DNA of 52,500 nucleotides from Ekhidna sp. (GCA_014323825.1 JACONI010000073.1:64913-117412), one strand, 5' to 3'; shown: positions 8,664 to 18,600, numbered from the stretch's first letter. Notes: a model not told the origin generated them from the sequence alone. Made by a program: numbers and translations.

Positions 8664-9845
8664 CTATTTTATCTGTGATCTTACTTTTTCGGCTTGGGAT
8701 GTCAAACCCGCTTTTTCGAGCAGGTCGGCATATAGTTTGTTGTAATTGTTTAACGCCTGTGGCATGGTGTTCTGAGCAATGCATTCGGCTACCCAGTCCG
8801 AAGCATTTTCATAGTCCTTTTTGAGTGCCTTTTGGCCATTATTTACAGCAATCGCATAGTTGTAAAGTGCCATGGAGGATCCGCTCAACGTGCCATCAGC
8901 TATACCTGTATTTATTCTGCTTACATATTTACTCCATTTACTTAATTCCCTTGCTCGCATTAAGCCCAGTTCTGCTTCAATAGAAGTTCGATTGCTCGTT
9001 TGTAATTTTCTAGCCTCCGTTAAATGGTTTTTGAATCCTTTCTTATCAAATCTGAGTAACTTGTAATTCTCATCTTTTATAAAATAGCTGCGGCCATGAA
9101 TGAGGTAGGCCTGCTTAATTTTCATTTCCACTTTTTGCTTTCCATAGCGTTCTTCAAATTGATCAAAGTTTGAAAGAAAATTGTTGAATGGCTGACTATA
9201 GGGGTCGTTCACATTTTTGCTGAATATGGCCCATGAACCTTCGCCTAAGAGCTCTTCCTTATTTTGACTATTCAAAAGTTCTATTGCAACTTGCTGAGCT
9301 TTTTCACGGTCAAATGACTTATTAAGAATATCCAAATAGCTGAGAAGAAAAACTTCTGCTCTTTCTCCTGATTCGAACCGTGCCTGCATCACAGAGAGCA
9401 CATTTCCATTGTTGTCCAGCACTTTTTGCGCCTCCTCGAGGAGTTTCTCGGCTTTAAAAAATCCGACAATCTGATGGATCATATTGCCAGTGGCATCCAG
9501 AAAAATATAGGTAGGAAAAGCCTGGACACCATATTTTGCTTTTAACTCAAGACCTTCGCCTTTCTCCATGTCAAATTTGGCATTGATGAAATTAGAGTTG
9601 AAAAAATCAGCAACTGACGCATCAATGAAAACCTCCTTGTCCATTTGCTTACATGGAGCACACCAGGTAGTATATGCATCAAAAAATATGATCTTGTTCT
9701 CTTTGGTCGCCATTTCCTTCACTTGGTCAAGTGAAGTTTCTACAAACTGAACTCCGACTGCTTTGGCTGGCACTATTTTGATTTGAGAAAAGCATATAGA
9801 GCAGACAATTAGGAGGGTCAGATATGTGTTGATGCGTGCATTCAT
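8664..9845 (-). CDS. Secreted thioredoxin-family protein, CAPC active site
   Basis: 393 residues with a signal peptide (to about residue 28) and an N-terminal thioredoxin domain carrying YTTWCAPCKQMD, the redox pair being Cys62 and Cys65. The cis-proline region is FPTYIFLD. The last 230 residues are helical and lack a named motif; similar extensions are seen in Bacteroidota thioredoxin-like proteins encoded beside SusC/SusD. It probably reduces or isomerises disulfides in the periplasm, receiving electrons from the DsbD-like pair in the same locus. It is third of three thioredoxin-fold genes in a row; 82 bases separate it from the upstream one. The specific substrate is unknown. Confidence 0.85.
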   Translation of the reverse strand: MNARINTYLTLLIVCSICFSQIKIVPAKAVGVQFVETSLDQVKEMATKENKIIFFDAYTTWCAPCKQMDKEVFIDASVADFFNSNFINAKFDMEKGEGLELKAKYGVQAFPTYIFLDATGNMIHQIVGFFKAEKLLEEAQKVLDNNGNVLSVMQARFESGERAEVFLLSYLDILNKSFDREKAQQVAIELLNSQNKEELLGEGSWAIFSKNVNDPYSQPFNNFLSNFDQFEERYGKQKVEMKIKQAYLIHGRSYFIKDENYKLLRFDKKGFKNHLTEARKLQTSNRTSIEAELGLMRARELSKWSKYVSRINTGIADGTLSGSSMALYNYAIAVNNGQKALKKDYENASDWVAECIAQNTMPQALNNYNKLYADLLEKAGLTSQAEKVRSQIK

Positions 9846-9927
9846 TACCTTAAAGTATTTCTATTGATACACTTCAAGGGAGCTAAACTCCCATTATTTG
9901 GATTACAAGATTATTTTGATTTCCGGC

Positions 9928-11058
9928 TTACTTAAACAACTCATCCAGATAAGTATAAAACCCCGAGCCTTCACCTACGAATTTTTGTAGCACATTGCCT
10001 TCCTGATCAAGGACAAACTTGGTTGGGAATCCTGTGACCCCATACATCTTCGAATAGTTGAACAGGTCCTCGCCATTCATGATTTGTGGCCAAACCATTT
10101 CTTTCTTCTTTACCATTTTTATGACCCCTTCCACACCATTTTTTTCATTGCATGCGATGCTCACATACTCAATCTTTCCTTTGTATTTTTCATAGTGCTC
10201 CTTCATGTCAGGAAGGCCCATGATACACGGGCCACACCATGTGCCCCAGAAGTCGATCACTACGATTTTGCCTTGTAAGTCTTCCAAGTTAAAGGGTTCT
10301 TTGTAGATGTCTGATGTAAGGATATTAGGTGCTTTTGATCCTTCATTACCCACATCAAAACTTTGCCTTCTAGCCTGTAGAAGCTTATAGAAATAGGGGT
10401 GGCTGGCCTCCTCATCCAGCTTATCCATGTAGCTGATGAGTTTCTCCTTGTCAGAGGAAAAAGCCATTTCATACATGGTGTAGTATGATTGCGGATTGGC
10501 CTCCATAAAGTCGGATTTTAAACGGTTCATCTCCTCTTGCTGATCTTTGGAATTTGCTCCGGGCTCGAACATTGCCCCAGTGGCAGAATAGTATTGTTCC
10601 AACTGATCGTTGAAGTCAATGACCAGCTTTTCATCATATACCGGATTGATGGCTTTGGCCATTTTTACAAAATCATCGTTGGCACTATTGCCTGTTACCT
10701 CATAGTCTATAAGGTAACTCAACCTGCTGCCAGTGACTTTCAGCTGATCTCCCGGCATGCCGTATATAGTGAAGGCGCTGGCCGTCACTTCTTTGAATTT
10801 GTCGGGTGCCACATTGGCCATAAATCGGGGATAAATCTGAATGGCCGAAAAAGAGCCAGAAGTAAACGCATATTTGAATTTCCCTTTCTTCACCTCGATG
10901 GAATCTTCACGGACCGTATTATCGGCAGTGATGGTCAGGTAGAGTTTGTCTGTGTCAATGTTGTCTATTTTTCCTGAAACCCGAATTTCTTCCTGTGCAA
11001 AAGAAATTGCCGAAAGGCTCAATAAGCCTGCGAAAATTAATGTCAGTTTTTTACTCAT
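9928..11058 (-). CDS. TlpA-family disulfide reductase with DUF4369-like N-terminus
   Basis: 376 residues. A signal peptide (MSKKLTLIFAGLLSLSAISF AQ) is followed by a beta-rich domain of the DUF4369 type (VSGKIDNIDTDKLYLTI, KKGKFKYAF) and a C-terminal AhpC/TSA-TlpA thioredoxin domain with IDFWGTWCGPCIMGLPDM (cysteines near 275 and 278) and the cis-Pro segment GFPTKFVLDQEG. This architecture is typical of periplasmic or outer-membrane-facing thiol reductases in Bacteroidota. It lies between two other thioredoxin-fold genes in the SusCD locus, so it is likely one step of a shared thiol relay. Start ATG at 11058 gives a clean signal peptide. Confidence 0.9.
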   Translation of the reverse strand: MSKKLTLIFAGLLSLSAISFAQEEIRVSGKIDNIDTDKLYLTITADNTVREDSIEVKKGKFKYAFTSGSFSAIQIYPRFMANVAPDKFKEVTASAFTIYGMPGDQLKVTGSRLSYLIDYEVTGNSANDDFVKMAKAINPVYDEKLVIDFNDQLEQYYSATGAMFEPGANSKDQQEEMNRLKSDFMEANPQSYYTMYEMAFSSDKEKLISYMDKLDEEASHPYFYKLLQARRQSFDVGNEGSKAPNILTSDIYKEPFNLEDLQGKIVVIDFWGTWCGPCIMGLPDMKEHYEKYKGKIEYVSIACNEKNGVEGVIKMVKKKEMVWPQIMNGEDLFNYSKMYGVTGFPTKFVLDQEGNVLQKFVGEGSGFYTYLDELFK

Positions 11059-11090
11059 AGCTCTTTATGTTAATTGGCAGAAGCAGTCTT

Positions 11091-12368
11091 TTACCTGGCG
11101 TTTTCTAATATGCTCTTAACAGTATCCTTTGTGGCTAGTGGTCCCACGCGGTATGTCCCTATAAGCATACCATCAGGACTAACGACCGAGAGGGTGCCAT
11201 TTATCCCGCCAGTCTGCGATCCGTACTTTTTGTAGGCTTCCACTTCACGTTCTCGCCCGTTTAGGGTCATCACAACAAACCGGCCCTTCATGGCATCAAT
11301 GACTTCCTGATCTTCATAAACGGGAAGTAAGTTGTCATTTTTCCTATGCCACATAATCATGAGCGGCTTGTTTTGTTTCGCTGCTTCGGCTAGTTTTTCT
11401 TCGAAGTTTTCATTTTCCTGAAACCCCCAGTTCGTGGTGGCAACACTTTTGAAGAAGCCCATTTTAGGTTTGAACTTATTGTCCAATACCCCCTTGCCCA
11501 AATCAAGGGCTTCTGCCAGCCCTCCACCGATCAGTATCTCCCCGTTAGGATTAATGAAGTTCACGCCAGGGTAAACGGGTGCGCTGTAACGGGTCATCCA
11601 TTCGGTCTGTAGCAGCTTGCCATTTTCATCCTCCACATAATCTCCATTTTCATCGAAAAGATAGCTCTGGGAGAATGAAACCGCTACTATTTCAAAGTTT
11701 TCCTGTAGGAATATTCGGGTGTCAGCATTACTGAATTGTTCGGGAATTGGCCAGTTGGAATCGCCTATGATGGCGATGATGTTCTTATTATTGGCCTTAG
11801 CGTCTGCTAGGGTTTCTTCCCATTCTTTGGGTTCTATTTTATAGCCTACATAGTTGATGTAGGCCATGTATTTGTTCTTTTGTAAGGTTTTTTCCTTCTT
11901 CCGTTCCTGGGCCACATCTACTTTACCATAGAGTTGTTTTACGGTTTCTTTCAGGGCCTGCTCGCCCGTTGCAATAAACTTTTCAGCAGCATTATACCCT
12001 GCGGTTTTCAAGACGGTATTGCCCTGAGAGTCCAGGTAGTAAAACGTAGGATAAACCGAGGCAAAGAAGTATTGTCCGAATGCCAGGCCTTCCGGAGACT
12101 CCATGTCTATCTTGAAGTTGATGAAGTTCTCATTGTAGAATTCTCCCACTTTTTGATCAGGGAAAACTTTCTTGTCCATGAGCTTACATGGTCCACACCA
12201 AGTGGTATAGCAATCCACGAAAATGTACTTGCCTTGTTTCCGGGCTTTCTTCAATACTTTCTCCCAGGATCCTTTTTCAAATTTCATTTGCGCCATGCCC
12301 TGAGGCTGACCTACGAATAGGAAAGCAATGGCTATAGCGATGAATGGTAAAAATTTTTGCTTGTTCAT
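11091..12368 (-). CDS. Secreted protein with three tandem thioredoxin-like folds, one active site
   Basis: 425 residues with signal peptide (about 1-26). The first thioredoxin domain has DCYTTWCGPCKLMD (Cys58, Cys61) and cis-Pro YPTFYYLD. Around residues 170-290 a second segment keeps the fold pattern (EWEETLADAKANNKNIIAII ... NWPIPEQF) but has no CxxC, and around 310-420 a third does the same (FEEKLAEAAKQNKPLMIMWH, later TLSVVSPDGMLIG). So only the first repeat is likely redox active, the others perhaps binding a substrate or partner. It follows susD by 27 bases in the same direction. Function in thiol chemistry of imported material is inferred from context. Confidence 0.8.
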   Translation of the reverse strand: MNKQKFLPFIAIAIAFLFVGQPQGMAQMKFEKGSWEKVLKKARKQGKYIFVDCYTTWCGPCKLMDKKVFPDQKVGEFYNENFINFKIDMESPEGLAFGQYFFASVYPTFYYLDSQGNTVLKTAGYNAAEKFIATGEQALKETVKQLYGKVDVAQERKKEKTLQKNKYMAYINYVGYKIEPKEWEETLADAKANNKNIIAIIGDSNWPIPEQFSNADTRIFLQENFEIVAVSFSQSYLFDENGDYVEDENGKLLQTEWMTRYSAPVYPGVNFINPNGEILIGGGLAEALDLGKGVLDNKFKPKMGFFKSVATTNWGFQENENFEEKLAEAAKQNKPLMIMWHRKNDNLLPVYEDQEVIDAMKGRFVVMTLNGREREVEAYKKYGSQTGGINGTLSVVSPDGMLIGTYRVGPLATKDTVKSILENAR

Positions 12369-12395
12369 GATTTCAATTGTTTAATGGTTTTTTAA

Positions 12396-13856
12396 TTATT
12401 GATACCCAATGTTTTGTTGCAGGATTCCATCCGATAATTCTATTTCACTCACAGGTATAGGCAACACCAGCAAATCATTAGAAATGTCAGGATCCTGAAG
12501 ACCTTCTTTCCTGCCGGTCCTTATCAAGTCATATCGGTGATGGCTTTCAAACATCAGCTCCAACCTGCGCTCGAGCAGAATACGATCCAAAAGCTCCTGG
12601 GTGCTGTTAAAATCATTTGTTGTAAATGGTGTGGCTATTGGGTTAGCCCTAACCCTCACAGAGTTCAGTAACCGGACCGATTCCAGGTTTACGGCATTTA
12701 ACGTATGTACCAATGCTTCTGCCCGGTTAAGGTACACTTCGGCTAGTCGGATGATGGCCACATTGTCTTTCTGGTCCGGTCCGAATTTGAAGGTGGTGTA
12801 GTTACCAGACCCAATTGGATTTCCCATCTGGTCAAAGGCTTCTTTGACATTTCCGACTAAATCCCACCCCTCTACAATGAGTTGGTTTTTTCTCTGATCG
12901 CCAGCTTCAAATTCATCTATCAGATCCTGGCTTACATTTCTGGTGATGCTGGTGATGTAGAAGATATTGTTTATGCCTCTGTTGGTTGCAGCGGTGAAAT
13001 TAGGTGCCTGATTAGAGGAAATCGGCATAGCGAAAATGTCCTCCTCGGTTAGTGCCTGAACGATCACATTCGGGTCAGTGGGGTACAGGGTGCGCAACTC
13101 GGTTTCTAAATCATACTGCCCGCCATCAAGGACGCTGGCTGCTGATTGGGCGGCATTTTCATAGTCCTCTAGGTACAAGTACACACGAGACAACAAAGCA
13201 TCTACACCCCCAACAGTAGCGCGTGAGGCAGTGGACGTTAAGCTGCCGTGGACGGTTGGCAAGTTGCTTCGTGCCTCGGTAAGGTCTTTGATAATTTGGT
13301 CATAAACTTCCCCATTGGTGTTTCTGGGGATGAAATCATCAATTTCTGTTCCATCGTATCCTTTGAGTTGTAAGGGCAGTCCTAAGCCGTCCATATTACC
13401 AGTGAGGGCTCCATCTCCGTAAAGTTTAAGCAGATCAAAATAACAAATAGCCCTGAGGAATTTGGCTTCCGCAATATGCTGCTCCATAATTTCAGGCTCG
13501 TAAGTTCCTATTTCAGCCACCTTAGTTATAACATTGTTGGCCAGGTTGATTGTCCTGTAATAGTCTGACCAGAAATTTTCACCCGTACCCAGCACGGGCG
13601 CAATGAATTGATTGACAAATTGATCCGTGGATGTAATAATGTTTTGAGTGGTAATGTCTCCATACATGTATCGTGCACCCACCACAGTTTCCAGATAGTT
13701 GTAGTAAACACCTGCGAGGACTTTTTCGGCCGTCCCCGTGTTATTGAATACCTGCTCGTCTGTAAGGATTCCTTCGGGCTCTATGTCCAGTTTGTCTGCA
13801 CAACTACCAAGTATGAACAATCCAGCAGCTATATATAATCCGGCTATCTTCTTCAT
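12396..13856 (-). CDS. SusD/RagB-family outer-membrane lipoprotein
   Basis: 486 residues. The signal ends in the lipobox ILGSC (Cys19), so the protein is lipidated. The body has SusD hallmarks: ILTDEQVFNNTGTAEKVLAG near residue 35, WSDYYRTINLANNVI, EAKFLRAICYFDLLKLYG, and the C-terminal VRVRAN and LLERRLELMFESHHRYDLIR segments of the TPR-like fold. SusD proteins form the lid of a SusC channel and capture ligand at the surface. It starts 4 bases after susC. The ligand is not predictable from sequence, but the surrounding redox and protease genes make a peptide or protein fragment more likely than a glycan. Confidence 0.95.
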   Translation of the reverse strand: MKKIAGLYIAAGLFILGSCADKLDIEPEGILTDEQVFNNTGTAEKVLAGVYYNYLETVVGARYMYGDITTQNIITSTDQFVNQFIAPVLGTGENFWSDYYRTINLANNVITKVAEIGTYEPEIMEQHIAEAKFLRAICYFDLLKLYGDGALTGNMDGLGLPLQLKGYDGTEIDDFIPRNTNGEVYDQIIKDLTEARSNLPTVHGSLTSTASRATVGGVDALLSRVYLYLEDYENAAQSAASVLDGGQYDLETELRTLYPTDPNVIVQALTEEDIFAMPISSNQAPNFTAATNRGINNIFYITSITRNVSQDLIDEFEAGDQRKNQLIVEGWDLVGNVKEAFDQMGNPIGSGNYTTFKFGPDQKDNVAIIRLAEVYLNRAEALVHTLNAVNLESVRLLNSVRVRANPIATPFTTNDFNSTQELLDRILLERRLELMFESHHRYDLIRTGRKEGLQDPDISNDLLVLPIPVSEIELSDGILQQNIGYQ

Positions 13857-13860
13857 GTCA

Positions 13861-16800
13861 TCAAAAGGTCATATTAATACCAAAAATCCATGATTTTACC
13901 TGTGGCATGGTCAGTTCGTCATACCCGTTGAGCAATACATTGGAACCTCCAATGGTGACTTCCGGATCAACACCTGAATACCTCGTCCAGGTCCAAATGT
14001 TTGTTCCGGTTACATAAACACGCACCCCAGACATTGCCGCTTTGTTTATCAGATCTTCCGGGAGTTCATAGCCCAGGGTGAGGGTTCTGAGCCTGATATA
14101 GCTGTTGTCTTCTAGGTACCTGGAATTGTTCCGGGATGGAAGATAGTCTTGCGCTGCGCCCCCCTGAAAAAACCTCAGGGAAGAATTGCCAAACTCCGGA
14201 ATGTCTGTCCGGTCACCCTCTTCCTGCCAGTAGTTTAGAATCTCCGTGCTGAGGTTCGTTTTATCCCCGGTCGTGTAAGTCAGCAATTCGGCCCGGGTGC
14301 CATTGAAGAGTTGGCTGCCTATGGAGTAGGTGAAAAAGCTAGTGAGTGACCAATTTTTGTAGCTAATCGTATTGTTCAGTCCACCAAAAAAATCAGGAAG
14401 TGAAGTGCCATAGGGCTTTCGGTGAATGTTGGGATCACTGAATGAAGCCGGAGGATCGTTAGTAATATTTCCATCCTTATCTACCCATTGTGCGTCCCCT
14501 GTTTCCGGGTCTACTCCGTGCCATTGATATAGAAAAAACTGACCGGCCGGCTCGCCTTCTTTGAAGTACTTATAGTTCAATTCTGCCCCACTGATTTCTT
14601 CACCCGCATTGTTCAGTTTCAGGATTTTGTTTCGGTTTGTGGCGATGTTGAATGAACTGGTAACGGAGAAATCGTTTTTCTCAAATTGATAGTCCAGGAG
14701 TAACTCAAACCCCTTGTTCTCAATGGAGCCTATATTTCTCCGGACGCTGCTGAAACCTTTGTAGGAAGCCAGTGCCGTGCTGAGAAGGACATCTTTGGAC
14801 AGTTTGTAATAATAATCCACTGTGATGCCCAGACTGTTATTGAAAAATGAGCCTTCAAGCCCTACATCCAGCTGTCGGGTTCGTTCCCATTTTAAGTTGG
14901 GGTTTACGGGCTGCACAATTGTGATTCCCTGAATGTCTCCATACGTAAATGGATCTACAAATAGGTTATAGACACCTTGGGTTCCGTAGTAGTTTTGTCC
15001 GGTACCATTAACACCGGAAAACCCAAAGCTTGTACGCAATTTCAGGTTGTTCAGCCAAACCGTATTGGAGAGAAAATCCTCTTGTGATATATTCCAACCG
15101 GCTGAAAAAGAGGGAAAACCAACATACTGCTCGTTCCTGGCAAATCTTGACGAGCCGTCAATCCGGTAGGTGGCTCCCACAATGTACTTTTGATCGAAGA
15201 TGTAGTTGATTCTTCCAAAGTAGGATTCCAGTGCCCATTCGTTAAAATCAGACCTGTTTACGGATTGAATCTCAGCCGCCCCGATACTCAGAATGTCGTC
15301 ATCAAAGAATCCTGCGCCGCTCACCCGGGTAGTGGTTTCTTTGGAGGATTCAAAACTATGCCCAAGCAGGATATTCACATTGTGCTTATCAAAAGTCCGA
15401 TCCAAAGTCAACGTATTGTTGATGATGAGCCTATTGTTTAGTCGGATGGTTTGTGCTGCATTTCCTCCAACATTATTGTTGATCAACTCATCTATTCGCT
15501 CTTGCTCCCGACTATTGGCTTCAGAGTTTACGGCATCTATCCCCACTTCAGATTTCCAGCTTATCCACTCCAAAGGCCTTAATTCCACGAATACATTCCC
15601 TACGTTTCTGTTGTCCTTTAATTCATTGATTGATCGGTGTGCAATGCCTACGGGGTTATTGTCTAATTGGCCGTCAGCATTTTCCCGGTTTCCATCCCAG
15701 AATTGAGAATTCCAAATGTAGTTTCCATTGGTGTCAGTTACCGGGACATTTGGGGCTTTCCTCACCGCACCGGAGTAAATACGTGGCGCATTCAGTGAGG
15801 AATTGTTAGTGTGTACAAATTGATAATTGACACCAATGGTCACCTCGTCAATGGGATCAAAACTGAAGTTTATGCGGCTGCTATATCGTTCAAAATCGTT
15901 GTTAATTATATAACTGGGATTGTTTGTATAAGACAGGCTGGTATAATACCTGGAGGTTTGATTTCCTCCCGACATGGAGACGTTTACACTCTGAGACCTG
16001 GCAGGCCTGATTACCTGATCAAGCCAGTCCACGTTATTGGTGGTGTTGTAGTTTCTTACTATTCCTGTTCCTATTTCTCCTGAAATTAATTCTTGTAATT
16101 CTCCATACTGAGGGCCGGTGAGCAAATCAGGCGTACCTATGGGCTCTCCCACACCTGCTTCATAGTTCAGGTTAATGCTTCCTTTGCCTGTTTTTCCTTT
16201 TTTAGTAGTGATAAGGATAACCCCAGCTGCTCCTCTGGAACCGTATATGGCCGTGGCATAGGCATCCTTCAGCACGCTGATGCTCTCTATGTCTTCAGGA
16301 TTAAAATGGGCTAGTGGGTTTCTTTCAAATTCCGGCTCATTGTTGAGTGTACTGGATACGCTGACGCTGGTTCCGCCAAAACTTGCACCGGGAATAAATT
16401 GTGAGCCATCAAAGTTATTAGTATTCAAATCCCTATTGGAACCATAGATAGGGATGCCATCAATGACAATCAGGGGATTATTGGCCCCACTAAAGGAGGT
16501 TACCCCACGGATGGTGATGGAAGAGGCACTTCCCGGCTGCCCTGATGAGCTTGTGACCTGAACGCCTGCCAATTTTCCGGTAAGGGCATTGTCCAGGCTT
16601 AATGCCGATTTATCAATGTCTTTGCCCTCTATCGTGGATACAGAGCTGGAAAGCCGCTCCCGATCCAGCTTCCCATAACCTACAGCCACTATTTCCACAG
16701 CTTCCAGCATTTCCACCGCTGGTGTTAGGGCTATATCAATTTTGGTTAGGTTCCTAACAGGCACCTCAACTTCATTGTATCCAACAAATGAGCACACCAA

Positions 16801-17037
16801 TGTATCACCTTCAGAAACTTCGAGTATAAACTTACCACTGATATCAGTCACTATTCCATTGTTTGTCCCCTTTAATCTGATAGTTGCACTAATTGCAGGT
16901 TCGTTAGAGTCCTTAAGCTTCACCAAACCAGCCACTTGCTTGATTTTAGTAGCAGGAATGGAAGTTTGTCCTGATATGGTACTTATAAACATCACGGTGA
17001 AAAAGAAAACAAGGAATCTTCTTAGTTTATTGATCAC
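13861..17037 (-). CDS. SusC/RagA-family TonB-linked outer-membrane transporter
   Basis: About 1058 residues from GTG at 17037. A frame is open to TTG at 17091, but that codon sits inside a strong hairpin, so the GTG, which directly precedes the signal peptide (INKLRRFLVFFFTVMFISTI), is preferred. Next come a CarboxypepD_reg-like domain (VAGLVKLKDSNEPAISATIR), the plug with NALTGKLAGVQV and LIVIDGIPIYGS, the SusC signature AYATAIYGSRGAAGVILITT, and a 22-strand-type barrel ending in Phe (FGINMTF). There is no N-terminal STN signalling domain, although an ECF/FecR pair lies upstream. It imports ligand with energy from TonB-ExbBD and is paired with the SusD gene 4 bases downstream. Confidence 0.93.
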   Translation of the reverse strand: MINKLRRFLVFFFTVMFISTISGQTSIPATKIKQVAGLVKLKDSNEPAISATIRLKGTNNGIVTDISGKFILEVSEGDTLVCSFVGYNEVEVPVRNLTKIDIALTPAVEMLEAVEIVAVGYGKLDRERLSSSVSTIEGKDIDKSALSLDNALTGKLAGVQVTSSSGQPGSASSITIRGVTSFSGANNPLIVIDGIPIYGSNRDLNTNNFDGSQFIPGASFGGTSVSVSSTLNNEPEFERNPLAHFNPEDIESISVLKDAYATAIYGSRGAAGVILITTKKGKTGKGSINLNYEAGVGEPIGTPDLLTGPQYGELQELISGEIGTGIVRNYNTTNNVDWLDQVIRPARSQSVNVSMSGGNQTSRYYTSLSYTNNPSYIINNDFERYSSRINFSFDPIDEVTIGVNYQFVHTNNSSLNAPRIYSGAVRKAPNVPVTDTNGNYIWNSQFWDGNRENADGQLDNNPVGIAHRSINELKDNRNVGNVFVELRPLEWISWKSEVGIDAVNSEANSREQERIDELINNNVGGNAAQTIRLNNRLIINNTLTLDRTFDKHNVNILLGHSFESSKETTTRVSGAGFFDDDILSIGAAEIQSVNRSDFNEWALESYFGRINYIFDQKYIVGATYRIDGSSRFARNEQYVGFPSFSAGWNISQEDFLSNTVWLNNLKLRTSFGFSGVNGTGQNYYGTQGVYNLFVDPFTYGDIQGITIVQPVNPNLKWERTRQLDVGLEGSFFNNSLGITVDYYYKLSKDVLLSTALASYKGFSSVRRNIGSIENKGFELLLDYQFEKNDFSVTSSFNIATNRNKILKLNNAGEEISGAELNYKYFKEGEPAGQFFLYQWHGVDPETGDAQWVDKDGNITNDPPASFSDPNIHRKPYGTSLPDFFGGLNNTISYKNWSLTSFFTYSIGSQLFNGTRAELLTYTTGDKTNLSTEILNYWQEEGDRTDIPEFGNSSLRFFQGGAAQDYLPSRNNSRYLEDNSYIRLRTLTLGYELPEDLINKAAMSGVRVYVTGTNIWTWTRYSGVDPEVTIGGSNVLLNGYDELTMPQVKSWIFGINMTF

Positions 17038-17081
17038 AGGGCATAAAGGCTTTTGTTTATTAACCTCAAAATTTGAATGAG

Positions 17082-17112
17082 AAAATGGCAACCCGTTCCG
17101 GTTGCCATTTTT
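17082..17112 (-). terminator. Perfect 12-bp hairpin between Kelch lipoprotein gene and susC
   Basis: AAAATGGCAACC (17082-17093) and GGTTGCCATTTT (17100-17111) pair perfectly around a CGTTCC loop; on the minus strand the right arm runs into TTTTC. It lies 13 bases after the Kelch gene stop and about 45 before the preferred susC start. It looks like a rho-independent terminator or attenuator inside the gene cluster. Confidence 0.75.
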
Positions 17113-17124
17113 AATTCTGAATTA

Positions 17125-18564
17125 TTAGAATACGAATTCTCCAACCCACACATCTCTCAAGGCACCTTGTGCATTCTCTCCACCAATTATGTAGATTTTA
17201 TCGTTCAGTACCACCACATTGTGGAAAGCCCTTTCTGCAAACTCGGCAGGCAATGCAAGCCCGCCAGTTTGTTTGGTCCAAGTGGTGCCATCATCAGACA
17301 CATACACATCACTTGTATAAACTGCATCTGTGTCATCTCCAGTGGCTCCTGCAATGGCAATAAGTTTTCCTTTGTACTCTACTACCTGTGCCAGGGCAAC
17401 TGCGGGGAACCCGTCAGAAGATGCTACACTCCAGGTAGCTCCGTTGTCAGATGATTTATACACAGATGAAGAATATCTATCTGCCGTTTCGGTTATGAAT
17501 GCTGCTCCTGATACTCCTCCAGCAATGTAAAGGTCACCGCCAAATGAGAAATTTGCGGCAAAAGTAGGGGGGCTGTCCGTCGTTTTGATTGTACTCAATG
17601 CACCCGCAGCTACTGTTTGCCAATTAACTCCATTTGTGCTTTTCAGAATATCCATACTTTTAATAGACTGTTCAGCCCCAGAGAAGGCGGCCTCCATGTA
17701 ACCATGCATGTATATTGCATCGTTATGTACTACAAGACCCGGTTTTACTGCATTAAATCCCTCTCCAGCATCTAAGGTTAAGTCTGCTAAAGCAGTAACT
17801 GTCCACGAAGAACCATCCGAGGATGAAGCAGATCCTAATGCATCCCTACTTAATAGCACTCCAAATACTAGGGTAGGGGGCGTATGCCCACCCACGGTGA
17901 TGATTTTACCACCTAAAGAAACAGCAGAAAGGAATGACCCAACAGGAATTGAATCTGAATTAGCTAAATCGAGGGCATCATGAGAAAAAACTGTGGTCCA
18001 GCTTACCCCGTCTTCAGAACTATAGACATATTCATAATAGTCAGCCGGAGTTGGAGGAGTTGCATCTGCATCGCCACCTACTTCAGCACCTCCTAGCAGG
18101 AACAGCTTTCCGTCATGGGTTAGAGCAGCAGGCCTTTTCAATCCTACAAATTTGTTTTCAGATGCCATATTCCATGCGGTAGCACTTACATTTACGGTCA
18201 CTGTAAAGTCAACCATATCTACCTTATTTTCTGCAACAATCGTGTATGTAACAGGATTTGTGAAGTCATTTGCCGTGACTCCACTTACTTGTTCTATATC
18301 ACCAACAAGAACGGTTGCTGCTCCTGATACAGTAAATGTCGCCACCAAAGCTGACACATCGGTTCCGTATGGGAATTCATCATCATTTTCAATTGTCATT
18401 CCAACAGCATCCACGGTAAAAGCAACGCCATTTATAGAGAATACCGAGAGATCAGTATCTGAAGCAAGCGTTGGACCATCATCTTTGCCACACTGCGTGA
18501 GGAAAATCATTCCTGCAAGAATGACTATTAATAAATATCCTTTAGTAAGTAATCTATCTTTCAT
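17125..18564 (-). CDS. DUF5018/Kelch-repeat surface lipoprotein
   Basis: 479 residues. The signal ends FLTQCGKDDG, a lipobox with Cys25. Residues about 35-130 match the DUF5018 pattern of Bacteroidota lipoproteins (DLSVFSINGVAFTVD, then VTGVTANDFTNPVTYTI-like text ending VTVNVSA). Residues 130-479 are a Kelch/galactose-oxidase-like beta-propeller with recurring LFLLGGAEVGG, LYIAGGVSG, LIAIAGATGDD and IYIIGGENAQG blades and SxDGxSWT motifs. Such proteins are probably exposed at the cell surface and bind ligands or partners. It sits between fecR and susC where SusE/F-like accessory proteins often lie. No catalytic residue of galactose oxidase can be claimed. 36 bases separate it from the end of the fecR remnant. 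Confidence 0.85.
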   Translation of the reverse strand: MKDRLLTKGYLLIVILAGMIFLTQCGKDDGPTLASDTDLSVFSINGVAFTVDAVGMTIENDDEFPYGTDVSALVATFTVSGAATVLVGDIEQVSGVTANDFTNPVTYTIVAENKVDMVDFTVTVNVSATAWNMASENKFVGLKRPAALTHDGKLFLLGGAEVGGDADATPPTPADYYEYVYSSEDGVSWTTVFSHDALDLANSDSIPVGSFLSAVSLGGKIITVGGHTPPTLVFGVLLSRDALGSASSSDGSSWTVTALADLTLDAGEGFNAVKPGLVVHNDAIYMHGYMEAAFSGAEQSIKSMDILKSTNGVNWQTVAAGALSTIKTTDSPPTFAANFSFGGDLYIAGGVSGAAFITETADRYSSSVYKSSDNGATWSVASSDGFPAVALAQVVEYKGKLIAIAGATGDDTDAVYTSDVYVSDDGTTWTKQTGGLALPAEFAERAFHNVVVLNDKIYIIGGENAQGALRDVWVGEFVF

Positions 18565-18600
18565 AAGTTTAATTGTTAATCATTAATTCATTTAGTTCAA

